Shown here in pieces: positions 9,011 to 19,598 of a stretch of 64,000 nt of DNA; within the stretch, counting starts at the first letter, position 1; every line of letters starts with the position of its first letter. Source of the stretch: an uncultured Clostridia bacterium (GTDB lineage Bacteria > Bacillota > Clostridia > Oscillospirales > Ruminococcaceae); NCBI GenBank assembly GCA_947630845.1, contig CANRJB010000009.1, positions 1-64,000 of the forward strand, read 5' to 3'. The position numbers and the translations under genes are program-made. The notes beneath the pieces were generated by a model, which worked only from the letters and a program-made list of their open reading frames with translations, was not told where the DNA came from and ran no database searches.

Positions 9011-10807
9011 TTATATTGTGGAGATTTTATATTTTTCAGAAAACCGCTCGAAATTGTCATTGAAGTTTTTATTGCCGAATTTGACTTTGCTGAGGTAGTT
9101 GTGTGTCTCGAACATGTTGTGGGAAGTCTCGATGACGGAGACGGCAATATTGGAGCAATGGTCGGACACACGCTCATAATTGTTCAGGATATCGGCAAGC
9201 ACAAAACCAGTTTCGATGGTACATGTGCCTTTCTGGAGACGTTTGACATGATTTGCCTTGATGTCCCGGGTGAGATAGTCAATGACCTGTTCCAGCGGCT
9301 CGATATTGGCAGCATCCTTTTCATTGAGACTGGTGTAGACCTCACAGGTATTGGTGAGAATTTCATTGATGGCATCGGTCAGGGTACTCATTTCTTTTGT
9401 TGCGCCGTCGGAGAAGTTGAGCTGTTTGTCATGAATTTCCTTTGCATTTTCAGCTAAATTGATGGCATGGTCGCCAAGCCGTTCAAAGTCACCGATGGCA
9501 CGCAGCACACGAGTGGAGATCTGGCTGTCATGTTCTGAGAGGGCTTTGGTGCTGAGCTGGACGAGGGTCGAACCGATCCTGTCCTCATAGCTGTCGAGCT
9601 TGTCCTCATTTTTATAGACATTCTTTGCGATTTTTTCGTCATAATTTTTCAGGAGAGAAATACTCATCATGACAGTTTCTCTGGCAAGCTGTGCCATTCT
9701 CCGGGAAGCTGCCTCACATTCCGCAACGGCAACAGAGGGCGTTGTCAGCACACGTTTGTCAAGCAAGGTATGCTGCCGTTTCGGCGTTTCGCTTTCCGTG
9801 GTCTTGTCACGCAAAATCTGGTTCGCCATGCGTTCAAGCTGTTTCGTAAAGGGAAGCAGAAGTACCATTGTTGCCATATTGAACACGGTGTGTACCACGG
9901 CGATTCCCACCGCATCGACCGGCATGGAGGAGAATGCAAACCCGACTGTCTTATCAATTACCTCATAGAGTGTGAGAAGTATGGCTGTCCCGATGATATT
10001 GAAGGCAATATGAATCGCACTGACCTTCTTGGCATTTCGGTTGACACCGATAGCGGAGAGCAGTGCCGTCACGCAAGTACCGATGTTCTGCCCCATGATG
10101 ATGGGAATTGCCATCGAGAAGGTGATGGTATCTGTGCTTTCGGCGAGGGTCTGGAGGATGCCGATGGAAGCAGCAGAACTCTGGATGATGCCGGTCACGA
10201 CCGTACCGACGAGGACACCGAGGATGGGATTGTCAAAGCGGGTCAGGAGATTCTGGAAGTCGGGGGAGTTTTTCAGCGGTTCAACGGCATCCTTCATGAG
10301 TACCATACCATACATCAGCACGGCAAAGCCGACAAGGATGCTGCCGATATCTTTCTTTTTGCTGTTGTCAGAGTTTTTGGACATCATCAGAATTGTACCG
10401 ATGAGTGCAAAGATGAGGGAGAAATATTCAGGATTGAGCAGCGACAGCCACAAAGGTCCTCCCGTATCCACACCCATAAGGCAAAGCAGCCATGTTGTGA
10501 AGGTCGTACCGATATTGGCACCCATGATGACGAGTACTGTCTGACTGACCTCCATCACGCCGCAGTTGACAAGCCCCACGAGCATGACGGTCAGGGAGGA
10601 GGAGGATTGCAGGACGATGGTGATGCCTGTCCCGAGGAGGAGACTGAGAAGCCAGTTGGAGGTCAGTTTTTTGAGAGCCTGCTCCATTCTGCCGCCTGCC
10701 ATCTTTTCCAGTCCTGCGGACATGACATGCATGCCGTACAGAAAAAAAGCAAGTCCCCCGATCACCATGATGATCGCAAGCACGACATCCTTATAATCCA
10801 TTGACAT
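9011..10807 (-). CDS. Na/Pi cotransporter family protein with C-terminal PhoU domain
   Basis: GLAFFLYGMHVMSAGLEKMAGGRM, GTGITIVLQSSSSLTVMLVGLVNCG repeats, PhoU-like C-terminus. Confidence 0.93.
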   Translation of the reverse strand: MSMDYKDVVLAIIMVIGGLAFFLYGMHVMSAGLEKMAGGRMEQALKKLTSNWLLSLLLGTGITIVLQSSSSLTVMLVGLVNCGVMEVSQTVLVIMGANIGTTFTTWLLCLMGVDTGGPLWLSLLNPEYFSLIFALIGTILMMSKNSDNSKKKDIGSILVGFAVLMYGMVLMKDAVEPLKNSPDFQNLLTRFDNPILGVLVGTVVTGIIQSSAASIGILQTLAESTDTITFSMAIPIIMGQNIGTCVTALLSAIGVNRNAKKVSAIHIAFNIIGTAILLTLYEVIDKTVGFAFSSMPVDAVGIAVVHTVFNMATMVLLLPFTKQLERMANQILRDKTTESETPKRQHTLLDKRVLTTPSVAVAECEAASRRMAQLARETVMMSISLLKNYDEKIAKNVYKNEDKLDSYEDRIGSTLVQLSTKALSEHDSQISTRVLRAIGDFERLGDHAINLAENAKEIHDKQLNFSDGATKEMSTLTDAINEILTNTCEVYTSLNEKDAANIEPLEQVIDYLTRDIKANHVKRLQKGTCTIETGFVLADILNNYERVSDHCSNIAVSVIETSHNMFETHNYLSKVKFGNKNFNDNFERFSEKYKISTI

Positions 10808-10961
10808 TACCGCCTTTCACATTTTACATGATACCTGTATTATCGCACGGAAAGCTGAAACCAATCTTGATTTCCATCATAGTTTAGCATAGTTATGTAA
10901 AGATACGGGGAAGTTTATGTTAAATCCATGTAAAATGATGAAAAGAAATTGAAAAAACCCC

Positions 10962-10990
10962 TTGACAAATGTAAAAAAGTATGATATACT
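10962..10990 (+). promoter_or_regulatory. promoter of the GntR-ABC operon
   Basis: TTGACA - 17 bp - TATACT. Confidence 0.8.
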
Positions 10991-11040
10991 ATATCTGTAT
11001 TACAACAAACAACACAACTATTGCAGAAAGGAGGAGTACG

Positions 11041-11421
11041 ATGTTTGACATTGATATGATGAGCCGCATCCCCATTTATGAGCAGCTTTGCCGGAAAGTG
11101 ACAGAGCTGATCCTGAAAGGTGTCCTGAAAGAGCATGACAAACTCCCTTCCGTCCGCAGCCTTGCGGCTGAACTGGGAGTGAACCCGAACACCGTCGCCA
11201 AGGCATATGCCTTGCTCGAACGGGACGGCATCATCTATTCCCTGCCCGCACGTGGCAGCTTCATCGCAACGCCCAATCTTGAGATCACGCATGCGATCAT
11301 GCTGAAAGATTTTGACGAATCCGTCCGGCATGCGCTCAGTACGGGCATCAGCAAGGATGTCCTGACCAAAAGAATCGAAACTCTGGAACAAGAAATCGAA
11401 AAGGAGGATACGTCAACATGA
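11041..11421 (+). CDS. GntR-family (YtrA-type) regulator
   Basis: IPIYEQLCRKVTELILKGVLKEHDKLPSVRSLAAELGVNPNTVAKAYALLERDGII. Confidence 0.92.
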   Translation: MFDIDMMSRIPIYEQLCRKVTELILKGVLKEHDKLPSVRSLAAELGVNPNTVAKAYALLERDGIIYSLPARGSFIATPNLEITHAIMLKDFDESVRHALSTGISKDVLTKRIETLEQEIEKEDTST

Positions 11422-12326
11422 TGACATTGAAGGGAACGGTCAAGCGATTCGGCGAATTTGCGGCACTTGACGGTGTAGACCTGGAGATACCAAAGGGGAC
11501 AGCCTTCGGATTGCTCGGGTCGAATGGTGCAGGAAAATCAACGATCCTGCGTCTGTTCAGCGGTATCTATCAGGCAGAGAACGGCGAGGTACTGATCGAC
11601 GGAGAGAATGTCTATGACAATGTGAATGCCAAGCAGAAGGTCTTTTTCATTAACGACGAAACCGTGCAGTTTTCCAACTTCACGCTCATTCAGCTCAAAA
11701 ATTTCTATAAGCAGTTTTATCCGAATTTCTCAGAGGATATCTTTGCCCATTTGCAGGGCATCATCCGTCTGCCTGCCAACCGCCGCATCAGCACCTATTC
11801 CAAAGGCATGAAGCGGCAGGCGATCGTCATTACCGGCATTGCCTGCTGTACGCCGTATCTGCTGCTTGATGAGGCGTTTGACGGACTTGACCCGACCATG
11901 CGTATCATCGTCAAGCGTATGCTTGTGGATGCGATGTGTGAACGGGAGCTGACTGTCGTCATCTCCTCCCATAACCTGAAAGAGATCAACGAACTCTGCG
12001 ACACCGCCGCCCTCCTCCACCACGGCAAGATCGTTTTCAACCGGCAGCTTGACAGCCTCAAAGGCGCAGTCCATAAGGTGCAGGTGGCATTTGCCGACAG
12101 GGAGCGTGTGTTCACAAAGGACGATTTTAAGGAGCTTCCCGATATTCTGCACTTTTCACAGTCGCAGAGCATTTACCACATCATCGCCAAGGGCAGCGAG
12201 GAGGACATCCGGAAGGCACTCGAACCCTTCCATCCTGTGGTGGCAGACATGATACCGCTGACACTGGAGGAGATCTTTATTTATGAACTGGAGGTGCTTG
12301 GCTATGACAGCAAAGTTTTTGCATAG
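11418..12326 (+). CDS. ABC transporter ATP-binding protein
   Basis: GLLGSNGAGKSTILRL; LLLDEAFDGLDP. Confidence 0.93.
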   Translation: MMTLKGTVKRFGEFAALDGVDLEIPKGTAFGLLGSNGAGKSTILRLFSGIYQAENGEVLIDGENVYDNVNAKQKVFFINDETVQFSNFTLIQLKNFYKQFYPNFSEDIFAHLQGIIRLPANRRISTYSKGMKRQAIVITGIACCTPYLLLDEAFDGLDPTMRIIVKRMLVDAMCERELTVVISSHNLKEINELCDTAALLHHGKIVFNRQLDSLKGAVHKVQVAFADRERVFTKDDFKELPDILHFSQSQSIYHIIAKGSEEDIRKALEPFHPVVADMIPLTLEEIFIYELEVLGYDSKVFA

Positions 12327-14760
12327 TTTCCCTGCCCGGAACACGCTCCGGGTGGTGAACCAGAACCTGAAAATGACCATCGTGACGGGCATTCTGTACA
12401 TCCTCGGCATTCCGCTCGGCATGGGTGCATTCATGCTGGAGATGATTTTTGAAAGCAGGGATACCCCCTACAGCATCATGATCGCTCCGTATTTCCTGAT
12501 CGCATCGACATGTCTGACCGGAGCGGTATTCATGGGCTTGATCGCCGCCATCAATTCCTTCACGGAGCTGCACAACAAGACCAAGGTTGACATGCTCTAT
12601 TCACTCCCCCTGACCGGACGGCAGCGGTTCTTCTCCGACTACATAGGTGGGATATGCATGTACATCCTGCCCTATGTGCTGTCGGTCATCTTAGGGTGGA
12701 TCGTGATCGGTGTCATGTATCCGTTCATTGACAGAGAATCGGCAGATATGGTCATGGAAGAAGGGACATTACTCGGCGAGATCAGCAAGTATTATGCGCT
12801 GCTTTCCTTTGGTCTGCTTGCGCTGATGCTGCTGTACTATGCGCTGAGTGCGTTTGTGACAGTCTGCTGCGGCACACTGTTTGAGAGCATCTACACCAAC
12901 CTGCTGCTGAATCTGCTCATTCCGGGCACGATCGCAGCGGTCACCGGCGTGATCTCAGCGAATGTGGAGCTTGACTTTTCCTACATGTGGCAGATCATCG
13001 GCTTTATTTCGCCCATCGGCGGACTGATCTACATGTTTTACATCATACTGGATTTTCCGCTCGAATTCTATAGCAGCAATTATGCGATCTCGGCAACACA
13101 GACCACACAGCATGAAATGCTGCCGTCCTATCTGCGGTGGATCGCTGTCATCGTGGCGGTGGCAGTCCTGCTGACAATTGCGGCATGGCAGCTCTATGTC
13201 CGCCGCAAGGCAGAGCATGTCGGCAAGCCCTTTGTTTACCTTGCAGCCTACTATGTCATGCTGACACTCGGCACATGCCTCATCCTTTGTCTGATGGAGA
13301 CAGGCGTGGTCGGCGCAGCCATTCTGTTTGCAGCGATCGTGTACTTCGTGATGGAAGTCATCCGCAAGCGTGGATTCAGGCGGTTCTGGGTGTCCCTCAT
13401 CACCTTCGCTGTCACTGTCGGCGCAGCGGTCGGCATGTACCTGCTGATCGTGAATACCGGATGCTTTGGCAGGGTGAACTATGTTCCGGCATCTGCGGCA
13501 GTCAATTCCGTCAGGGTGAAAATGGATCTGTCTGATTATTGGTATTATCATAATGAACTCGTACTGGAATATACAGACCGGGATGTGATCTCTGCCGTCA
13601 CTGCCGCACACAAGGAGATCGTGAATGCCCGGAAGAAGGGTAACGACCCCGTCAAGGACATCAACCAGAAACTCTCTGATGAGCGGATGTACAATATGAC
13701 GTGGAACGAGTCTGACTATACGCTGTATGCACCTGATCTGACTCTGATGATCGATGACTGTGACGAATACTGGGATACCTACGATTACTATGACCAGAGT
13801 CCGTCTGAATACGAAAAGGCACTTGGGGAAGGTCAGATCGGCGATTACTGCGAAACGATCGGCGTGCAGATCGACTACTACACCCTGACAGGCAGTGTCA
13901 TTCACCGGTCTTATGATGTGACACTGGATGAGTATGTCTCACTTCTCCTTGCGGTACAGGGAACGGAGCTGAGTGCGCAGGCATATGGCGATGCCCTGAA
14001 ATCACGCATCACAGATGCAGTGGAAGTGTACAGCGATGTCACACATACCTACAAGATTCCGGAAAAAGCTGATCTGACGATCAAGAGCAATTATGCCAAT
14101 GACAAAACGATACAGATCACGAATGTGCAGAATTTTATTGACAAGCTGACGGAAACGTATGTGAAAGAGCTGTCTGCCATGACCGCAGAGCAGCTTCTGA
14201 AAGAGAAGGTCGCATGCCGCATAGAATCCATACCGGTATACGAAACCTGCACGGAGACGCTGACACTGCTGAAAACCTATGGATTTGAGGAATACAGTCT
14301 GATGGACAGATATGGACTGAACAGCACAGGTACGTCAGCCGCTGCCATCCGGATCTATCAGCCGGGGACATATTCGGTTCCGTCGATGGCATACCCCTGT
14401 TCCACATCGACGCTTGCGACCACCTATGTCAAGAATGTGGAACCTGCCTATGAGGATGTTTGCCCCTATCCTGCGAGCATACTTTACTCCTATCCGGAAA
14501 TGACAGAGCTGATGAAGGCAGCACGGACGGATTACATCACAGCCGATGACTGCTATCTGCTTGTGGTGAACGGGAATTACTTCACCATTCCGGCAGAGGA
14601 CAGCGACCTTGCCGAAGCGGTCATTGCCAAGGGGAGCGGCTATCTCATGAGCGATGCATTTGAGCCGGACATGGGTGCGTATTCTGATGGCACAGAATCA
14701 CCTTACGGCTTCTGGGATTACAACAGCGACTGGTACGGCAGCGTTGGTTCTGAGGCATAA
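12304..14760 (+). CDS. large ABC transporter permease with extracytoplasmic domain
   Basis: Multiple TM segments, overlaps ATPase gene, long C-terminal soluble domain. Confidence 0.85.
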   Translation: MTAKFLHSFPARNTLRVVNQNLKMTIVTGILYILGIPLGMGAFMLEMIFESRDTPYSIMIAPYFLIASTCLTGAVFMGLIAAINSFTELHNKTKVDMLYSLPLTGRQRFFSDYIGGICMYILPYVLSVILGWIVIGVMYPFIDRESADMVMEEGTLLGEISKYYALLSFGLLALMLLYYALSAFVTVCCGTLFESIYTNLLLNLLIPGTIAAVTGVISANVELDFSYMWQIIGFISPIGGLIYMFYIILDFPLEFYSSNYAISATQTTQHEMLPSYLRWIAVIVAVAVLLTIAAWQLYVRRKAEHVGKPFVYLAAYYVMLTLGTCLILCLMETGVVGAAILFAAIVYFVMEVIRKRGFRRFWVSLITFAVTVGAAVGMYLLIVNTGCFGRVNYVPASAAVNSVRVKMDLSDYWYYHNELVLEYTDRDVISAVTAAHKEIVNARKKGNDPVKDINQKLSDERMYNMTWNESDYTLYAPDLTLMIDDCDEYWDTYDYYDQSPSEYEKALGEGQIGDYCETIGVQIDYYTLTGSVIHRSYDVTLDEYVSLLLAVQGTELSAQAYGDALKSRITDAVEVYSDVTHTYKIPEKADLTIKSNYANDKTIQITNVQNFIDKLTETYVKELSAMTAEQLLKEKVACRIESIPVYETCTETLTLLKTYGFEEYSLMDRYGLNSTGTSAAAIRIYQPGTYSVPSMAYPCSTSTLATTYVKNVEPAYEDVCPYPASILYSYPEMTELMKAARTDYITADDCYLLVVNGNYFTIPAEDSDLAEAVIAKGSGYLMSDAFEPDMGAYSDGTESPYGFWDYNSDWYGSVGSEA

Positions 14761-14771
14761 TGCAGACAATC

Positions 14772-14795
14772 AGGGCGGAGCAAATGCTCCGCCCT
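14772..14795 (+). terminator. intrinsic terminator
   Basis: AGGGCGGAGC-aaat-GCTCCGCCCT followed by gttcctgttt. Confidence 0.7.
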
Positions 14796-14818
14796 GTTCC
14801 TGTTTATGTTGATCCGTA

Positions 14819-15415
14819 TCAGACGGATGAAGGGGACTTGGAATCGGAGCGACCTTGGATCGGTGAATATTCATCCGAGATCAGACCGCCCGCATACTTG
14901 AACTTGATGAGTACGCCCTTCTTATGGGTCAATGCGCCCTCCTGATTGAAGGGGACTTCCTTGAATGCTGCACGGGAGGTGACGAGATGCAGGGTTTCGC
15001 CCTTCTTCGTCTCAAACACCAGCTCGAAGTATTCATCATACAGTGTCGAATGTCCGCTGCTGTCCACCACTCTGCGCCTTTCATCAATTTTCTGCTGCAA
15101 GAGTGCCATTTCCGTATAAGCCTGCTTGGGATTGCGGCGAACGGTTCTGGATGCAGACTTTCCGTTCTTACCGGACGCACCCTTTCTGCCCGGTTTCTGC
15201 GCAGCTTTCCCATCCGGACGGATGCCCTGCCGCAGATTCTGAAAGGAGAGATAGGGCTTTGACGGCGGCATATCCGCATCCTCTACAAAAAAACCAATGA
15301 CCTTCGCCCTGTTCTGCTTACCGCTGAACGCAAACACCAACAGCAGCAGCACACAGACGATCAGTAATATGATAAAAAACAAAAGCATGTTCGGGATTCC
15401 CTTCTTCCGGATCAC
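14819..15415 (-). CDS. membrane-anchored DUF2500-like protein
   Basis: N-terminal TM, basic linker, YFELVFETKKGETLHLVTSRAAF...GVLIKFKYAGGLI. Confidence 0.55.
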   Translation of the reverse strand: MIRKKGIPNMLLFFIILLIVCVLLLLVFAFSGKQNRAKVIGFFVEDADMPPSKPYLSFQNLRQGIRPDGKAAQKPGRKGASGKNGKSASRTVRRNPKQAYTEMALLQQKIDERRRVVDSSGHSTLYDEYFELVFETKKGETLHLVTSRAAFKEVPFNQEGALTHKKGVLIKFKYAGGLISDEYSPIQGRSDSKSPSSV

Positions 15416-16422
15416 AGACCGTTTGGATTCTGCTGCATGAACCGCCAGCTGTCTTCACACATCGTTTCAAGCGTTTCCTGTGCCTCCCAACCGAGCAGCT
15501 CTTTTGCACGGCTTGCATCCGCATAGGATGTGGCAATATCTCCTGCACGCCGTGGAGCGATGCGGTAGCTGATGGCATGACCGCAAGCCTTTTCGTAGGC
15601 ATGCACCATCTCCAGTACGGAGACACCATTGCCAGTGCCGAGATTGATCGGCATGAATCCCTCATGCGCCATCGCATAGGCGATCGCACATACATGTCCC
15701 TTAGCCAGATCGACAACATGGATATAATCACGCACACCCGTCCCATCCGGCGTATCGTAATCATCACCAAAGACGGACAGCTGTTGCAGTTTCCCCACAG
15801 CGACCTGACCGATGTAGGGGAGCAGGTTGTTCGGGATGCCGTTCGGGTCTTCGCCGATCAGACCGCTCTTGTGTGCGCCGATGGGGTTGAAGTACCGCAG
15901 TGCAACGGCAGAGAAGTCCGGCTGGGCATGGCAGATATCCTGTAACATCTGCTCGATCATGACCTTTGTATAGCCATAGGGATTGGTTGCCGAGGTCGGC
16001 ATATTCTCCACATACGGAACGGGGTTATGCATGCCGTAGACCGTTGCGGACGAGGAGAATACAATTCGCTTGCATCCTGCCTCATGCATGGCATTGAGCA
16101 GCACAAACGTGCCGTTCAGGTTATTCTCATAATAGGCAAGCGGCTTCTCCACGGATTCACCGACCGCTTTCAGCCCTGCAAAATGGACAACTGCGTCGAT
16201 CGGGTGCGCCTTGAAGATGGCACGCACTGCCGCAGCATCACGCATATCTGCCCGATAGAACTTCACATGTTTCCCCGTGATCTGTTCGATGCGGCGGATG
16301 CTTTCCTCCTTGGAATTACTGAGGTTGTCGAGTACAACGACCTCATAGCCACGTTCTAAAAATTCCACGCATGTATGACTGCCGATAAAGCCGGCACCGC
16401 CTGTGACAAGAATTTTTCCCAT
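15412..16422 (-). CDS. galE: UDP-glucose 4-epimerase
   Basis: MGKILVTGGAGFIGSHTCVEFLERGYEVVVLDNLSNS; YGYTKVMIEQ. Confidence 0.95.
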   Translation of the reverse strand: MGKILVTGGAGFIGSHTCVEFLERGYEVVVLDNLSNSKEESIRRIEQITGKHVKFYRADMRDAAAVRAIFKAHPIDAVVHFAGLKAVGESVEKPLAYYENNLNGTFVLLNAMHEAGCKRIVFSSSATVYGMHNPVPYVENMPTSATNPYGYTKVMIEQMLQDICHAQPDFSAVALRYFNPIGAHKSGLIGEDPNGIPNNLLPYIGQVAVGKLQQLSVFGDDYDTPDGTGVRDYIHVVDLAKGHVCAIAYAMAHEGFMPINLGTGNGVSVLEMVHAYEKACGHAISYRIAPRRAGDIATSYADASRAKELLGWEAQETLETMCEDSWRFMQQNPNGL

Positions 16423-16592
16423 GATATCCTCCCTTATACGATAACCAAAGTCCGTCCATGCCATGCAGGACGGGTTCACCATTTATAAGTATATAACACT
16501 CACGTTTTTTTTGCAAGTCTTTTGTTACGATATCGTAAGCTTTTCGGCATTTCTCCCAAAATTTCAGAAAAAACAGGCTGTACTTTGGGCAG

Positions 16593-17195
16593 CTACATCT
16601 CGCTGCGATTCTCCAGTGCCTTATAGAGCGTGACTTCGTCCGCATACTCCAGCATGCCGCCGACCGGCAGACCGAATGCCAGTCTTGTCACACTCACGCC
16701 CAATGGTTTGAGAAGCTGTGAAATGTAGGCAGCCGTTGTATCTCCCTCGACCGTGGGATTTGTCGCCATGATGACTTCCGAAATACCGCCCTCACGCACC
16801 CTGTCGATAAGGGAGCGGATGCGCAGATCATCCGGCATCACGCCACGCAGCGGCGAGATCAGCCCATGCAGGACATGGTACAGCCCCTTGTATTCTCCCG
16901 TGCGTTCAAACGCCGAGATATCCTTCGGTGATTCCACCACGCAGACCGTGGACGGGTCACGTGAAGGGTCGTCGCAGATCGGACACAGCTCACGGTCAGT
17001 CAGGTTCTCACAGCACCGGCAGTAATGCAGTGTGTTCCGGGCATTGAGGAGTGCCTGTGCAAATTCCTCCACCTCACTGCTGTCCATCGACATCACATGA
17101 TACGCAAGCCGGGCAGCGGATTTCATCCCGATACCCGGCAGCTTTGCAAATTGTTCTGTCAGAACGACCAGCGGCAATGCGTCATGATTCGCCAT
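16593..17195 (-). CDS. recR: recombination protein RecR
   Basis: FAKLPGIGMKSAARLAYHV; zinc-finger CRCCENLTDRELCPIC; TOPRIM. Confidence 0.96.
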   Translation of the reverse strand: MANHDALPLVVLTEQFAKLPGIGMKSAARLAYHVMSMDSSEVEEFAQALLNARNTLHYCRCCENLTDRELCPICDDPSRDPSTVCVVESPKDISAFERTGEYKGLYHVLHGLISPLRGVMPDDLRIRSLIDRVREGGISEVIMATNPTVEGDTTAAYISQLLKPLGVSVTRLAFGLPVGGMLEYADEVTLYKALENRSEM

Positions 17196-17197
17196 AC

Positions 17198-17545
17198 TTA
17201 AAACAGACCCGGCAGAGAAACACCGCCCGTGATCTTGCTCATTTCTTCCTCGGTGGTGTTCTCGATCTGTGCAACGGCATCATTGACGGCACTGATGATG
17301 AGATCCTGAAGCATTTCAATATCTTCGGGATCAACGATCTCAGGCTTGAGGGTCAGGGACTTGAGGGTCTTTTTCCCCGTCATCACCAGCTCAACCGCAC
17401 CGCCGCCGGCGGTCGTTGAAAATTCACGGCTCTCGATATCGTCCTGAAGATCAGTGATCTGATCCTGCATCTTCTGTGCCTGACGGATCATCTGATTCAT
17501 GTTCTGTGCGTTATTTCCCGCACCCTTCGGAACTCTTGCTTTCAT
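17198..17545 (-). CDS. YbaB/EbfC nucleoid-associated protein
   Basis: QMIRQAQKMQDQITDLQDDIESREFSTTAGGGAVELVMTGKKTLKSL. Confidence 0.95.
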   Translation of the reverse strand: MKARVPKGAGNNAQNMNQMIRQAQKMQDQITDLQDDIESREFSTTAGGGAVELVMTGKKTLKSLTLKPEIVDPEDIEMLQDLIISAVNDAVAQIENTTEEEMSKITGGVSLPGLF

Positions 17546-17573
17546 ACTCGCTTCTCCTTTTGATTAAATTCAT

Positions 17574-19130
17574 TTATGTGACAGCGGTCGTCTTGATACC
17601 GCTGTTTTTCGCTTTTTCAAGCATCTCCTCCGATGCATTGGGTCTGACGGCAGCCTGTGAGCATTTTGCCCGGATGACATAGCGTTTTCCTGTTACCTTC
17701 TGGATGGCATCGCCGAGAGAGACAGCATTCTCCTTGACCTTGAACATATCCAGAAAGAACCGGTTCTCTGCCACAATGAGCATGACATTGGCATACTCCA
17801 CAGCATTGGAACCTTTGAGCGTTCCCTGCACCGCAGGGTTGATCCTGCCGCATTCTTCGAGGATCTCCTGCCATTGTAAGACGGGCTTGAAATCCGAAGT
17901 ACGGAGCTTACGGATATCGACTTCCGGCACAGGTTCAGGCACAGGCGGCGGCTGCGGCTTTGTCAGCTCTGATGGAACCGTTTCCACAGGTCTGTTTTCA
18001 AGGGCAGTGATGCGGTCGCTGATCGCCTGTATCTCCGCAGCAGGGATATCCGCATTCTGTGTGATGCGGATCAGTGTCATCTCCATCTCCACACGGCGGT
18101 TGACGGCACGTCCCATGCGTTCCCGGCAGCTCTGGAGTTTCCGGAGCGCATCCATGATCTGCGGCATTCCGGTTTCCTGCGCAAGCCTTTGCAGCACAGT
18201 CAGCTCCTCTCCCATGCAGTTGGTCAGATTCGTACTGCCGCCGGCTTTCAGCAGCATCATATCCCGGTACATCAGAATCAGCTCATCGCAGAGTCTTGTC
18301 AGGTCTTTCGATGCATTGTGCATCTCCGAGACAAGAGCCATGGCGTTAGCCGTATCCTTTGTATGGAGTGCTTCCATGAGTTTCAGGATGTCGCCCCTTC
18401 CGGCAGCACCCGCAGCTTCGGCAGTGAGCTGTGCGGTGATGGTATCGCCGAGTGCGGCGCATCTGTCGAGCAGTGAGATGGCATCACGCATACCGCCGTC
18501 TGCCAGTCTTGCCATCAATTCGGCAGCATCCGGTTCAAGGGCGATATGCTCCTCTCCGGCGATATATTCCAGCCTTGTGACAAGATCTTCCAGCCGGATA
18601 CGGCGGAAGTCATAACGCTGACATCGGGAGATGATGGTTGCAGGGACTTTATGAATTTCCGTCGTGGCAAGGATGAACTTGACATAATCCGGCGGTTCTT
18701 CCATAATTTTCAGCAATGCATTGAAGGCACTTGGCGAGAGCATGTGTACCTCGTCGATGATGTAGACCTTGAACCGGCAGCGTTCCGGCGTATAGACAGT
18801 TGCTTCCCGGAGATCACGGATATCCTCGACACTGTTGTTAGAGGCAGCATCAATTTCAATGAGGTCGGACAGCACACCGGCTTCGGCATCCTTACAGATG
18901 CTGCATTTCAGGCAGGGATTGCCGTCCGCATCCGGATGCTCACAATTCACAGCCTTTGCAAGGATCCTTGCGCAGGTCGTCTTACCCGTACCCCGTGAGC
19001 CTGTGAACAGGTAGGCATGTGCAGTTGTGCTGTGCCGCACCTGATTACGCAAAGTCGTTGTGACCTGCGGCTGGGACAGGACATCATCAAATGTCATTGG
19101 TCTCCATTTCCGGTACAGTGCCTGATACAC
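17574..19130 (-). CDS. dnaX: DNA polymerase III subunit gamma/tau
   Basis: VYQALYRKWRPMTFDDVLSQPQVTTTLRNQV...GSRGTGKTTCARI; GTG start with gggagg RBS. Confidence 0.96.
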   Translation of the reverse strand: MYQALYRKWRPMTFDDVLSQPQVTTTLRNQVRHSTTAHAYLFTGSRGTGKTTCARILAKAVNCEHPDADGNPCLKCSICKDAEAGVLSDLIEIDAASNNSVEDIRDLREATVYTPERCRFKVYIIDEVHMLSPSAFNALLKIMEEPPDYVKFILATTEIHKVPATIISRCQRYDFRRIRLEDLVTRLEYIAGEEHIALEPDAAELMARLADGGMRDAISLLDRCAALGDTITAQLTAEAAGAAGRGDILKLMEALHTKDTANAMALVSEMHNASKDLTRLCDELILMYRDMMLLKAGGSTNLTNCMGEELTVLQRLAQETGMPQIMDALRKLQSCRERMGRAVNRRVEMEMTLIRITQNADIPAAEIQAISDRITALENRPVETVPSELTKPQPPPVPEPVPEVDIRKLRTSDFKPVLQWQEILEECGRINPAVQGTLKGSNAVEYANVMLIVAENRFFLDMFKVKENAVSLGDAIQKVTGKRYVIRAKCSQAAVRPNASEEMLEKAKNSGIKTTAVT

Positions 19131-19159
19131 GACCGATCCCTCCCATCTTCCGGATAGCA

Positions 19160-19291
19160 CAATTCGGAACATAGGTGTGCAGGCTTGCTGCGGCACATGA
19201 AACGATCCGCTTAATGCTGCTCGGTTCCCCGCCTGACATGGTTCACAGTGCTCCATTGCACAGGGCCCGCACACCTATATTCCGAACACTT
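19160..19291 (-). ncRNA. ffs: signal recognition particle RNA
   Basis: Domain IV motif AUGUCAGGCGG-GGAA-CCGAGCAGCAU; 5'/3' arms ataggtgtgcgggc / gcctgcacacctat pair; just upstream of dnaX. Confidence 0.88.
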
Positions 19292-19320
19292 TTGCTCTTG
19301 CTCTGACATTATCCTTCATG

Positions 19321-19349
19321 ATTATAACATATTCTCAGACTTTTTGCAA
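19321..19349 (-). promoter_or_regulatory. promoter of the SRP RNA
   Basis: TTGCAA - 17 bp - TATAAT on the minus strand. Confidence 0.75.
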
Positions 19350-19437
19350 GTGCAAACCACAAATTCGGATATTATATACAAAAAATATACATGCGTTTTG
19401 TGCATCTATACAATCTTTTTGTTTTTTTCAAAATCTC

Positions 19438-19466
19438 TTGTAATATACAAAATTTTCTGGTATAAT
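19438..19466 (+). promoter_or_regulatory. orphan promoter reading into a short terminated transcript
   Basis: TTGTAA - 17 bp - TATAAT, terminator ~45 bp downstream. Confidence 0.5.
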
Positions 19467-19510
19467 GAAAAAGGAAAATGATTTCTAACCTCTTTCTCTT
19501 ACTTTAGTTG

Positions 19511-19540
19511 GAAAAGACACGGTTTCGACCGTGTCTTTTT
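19511..19540. terminator. intrinsic hairpin terminator (probably bidirectional)
   Basis: GAAAAGACACGG-tttcga-CCGTGTCTTTTT. Confidence 0.8.
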
Positions 19541-19598
19541 CATTTTTCTGCAACTGAAAAAATATCCTCTGCCGGAGCAGAGGATACAGGATCTTATC

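Noticed and set aside
9770-10804. 344-aa ORF opposite the Na/Pi transporter
   Set aside because: Shadow ORF of a well-recognised transporter.
12955-13905. 316-aa ORF opposite the ABC permease
   Set aside because: Shadow ORF, His/Asp/Cys-rich composition with no motif.
17704-18615. 303-aa Ser-rich ORF opposite dnaX
   Set aside because: Shadow ORF of a conserved housekeeping gene.
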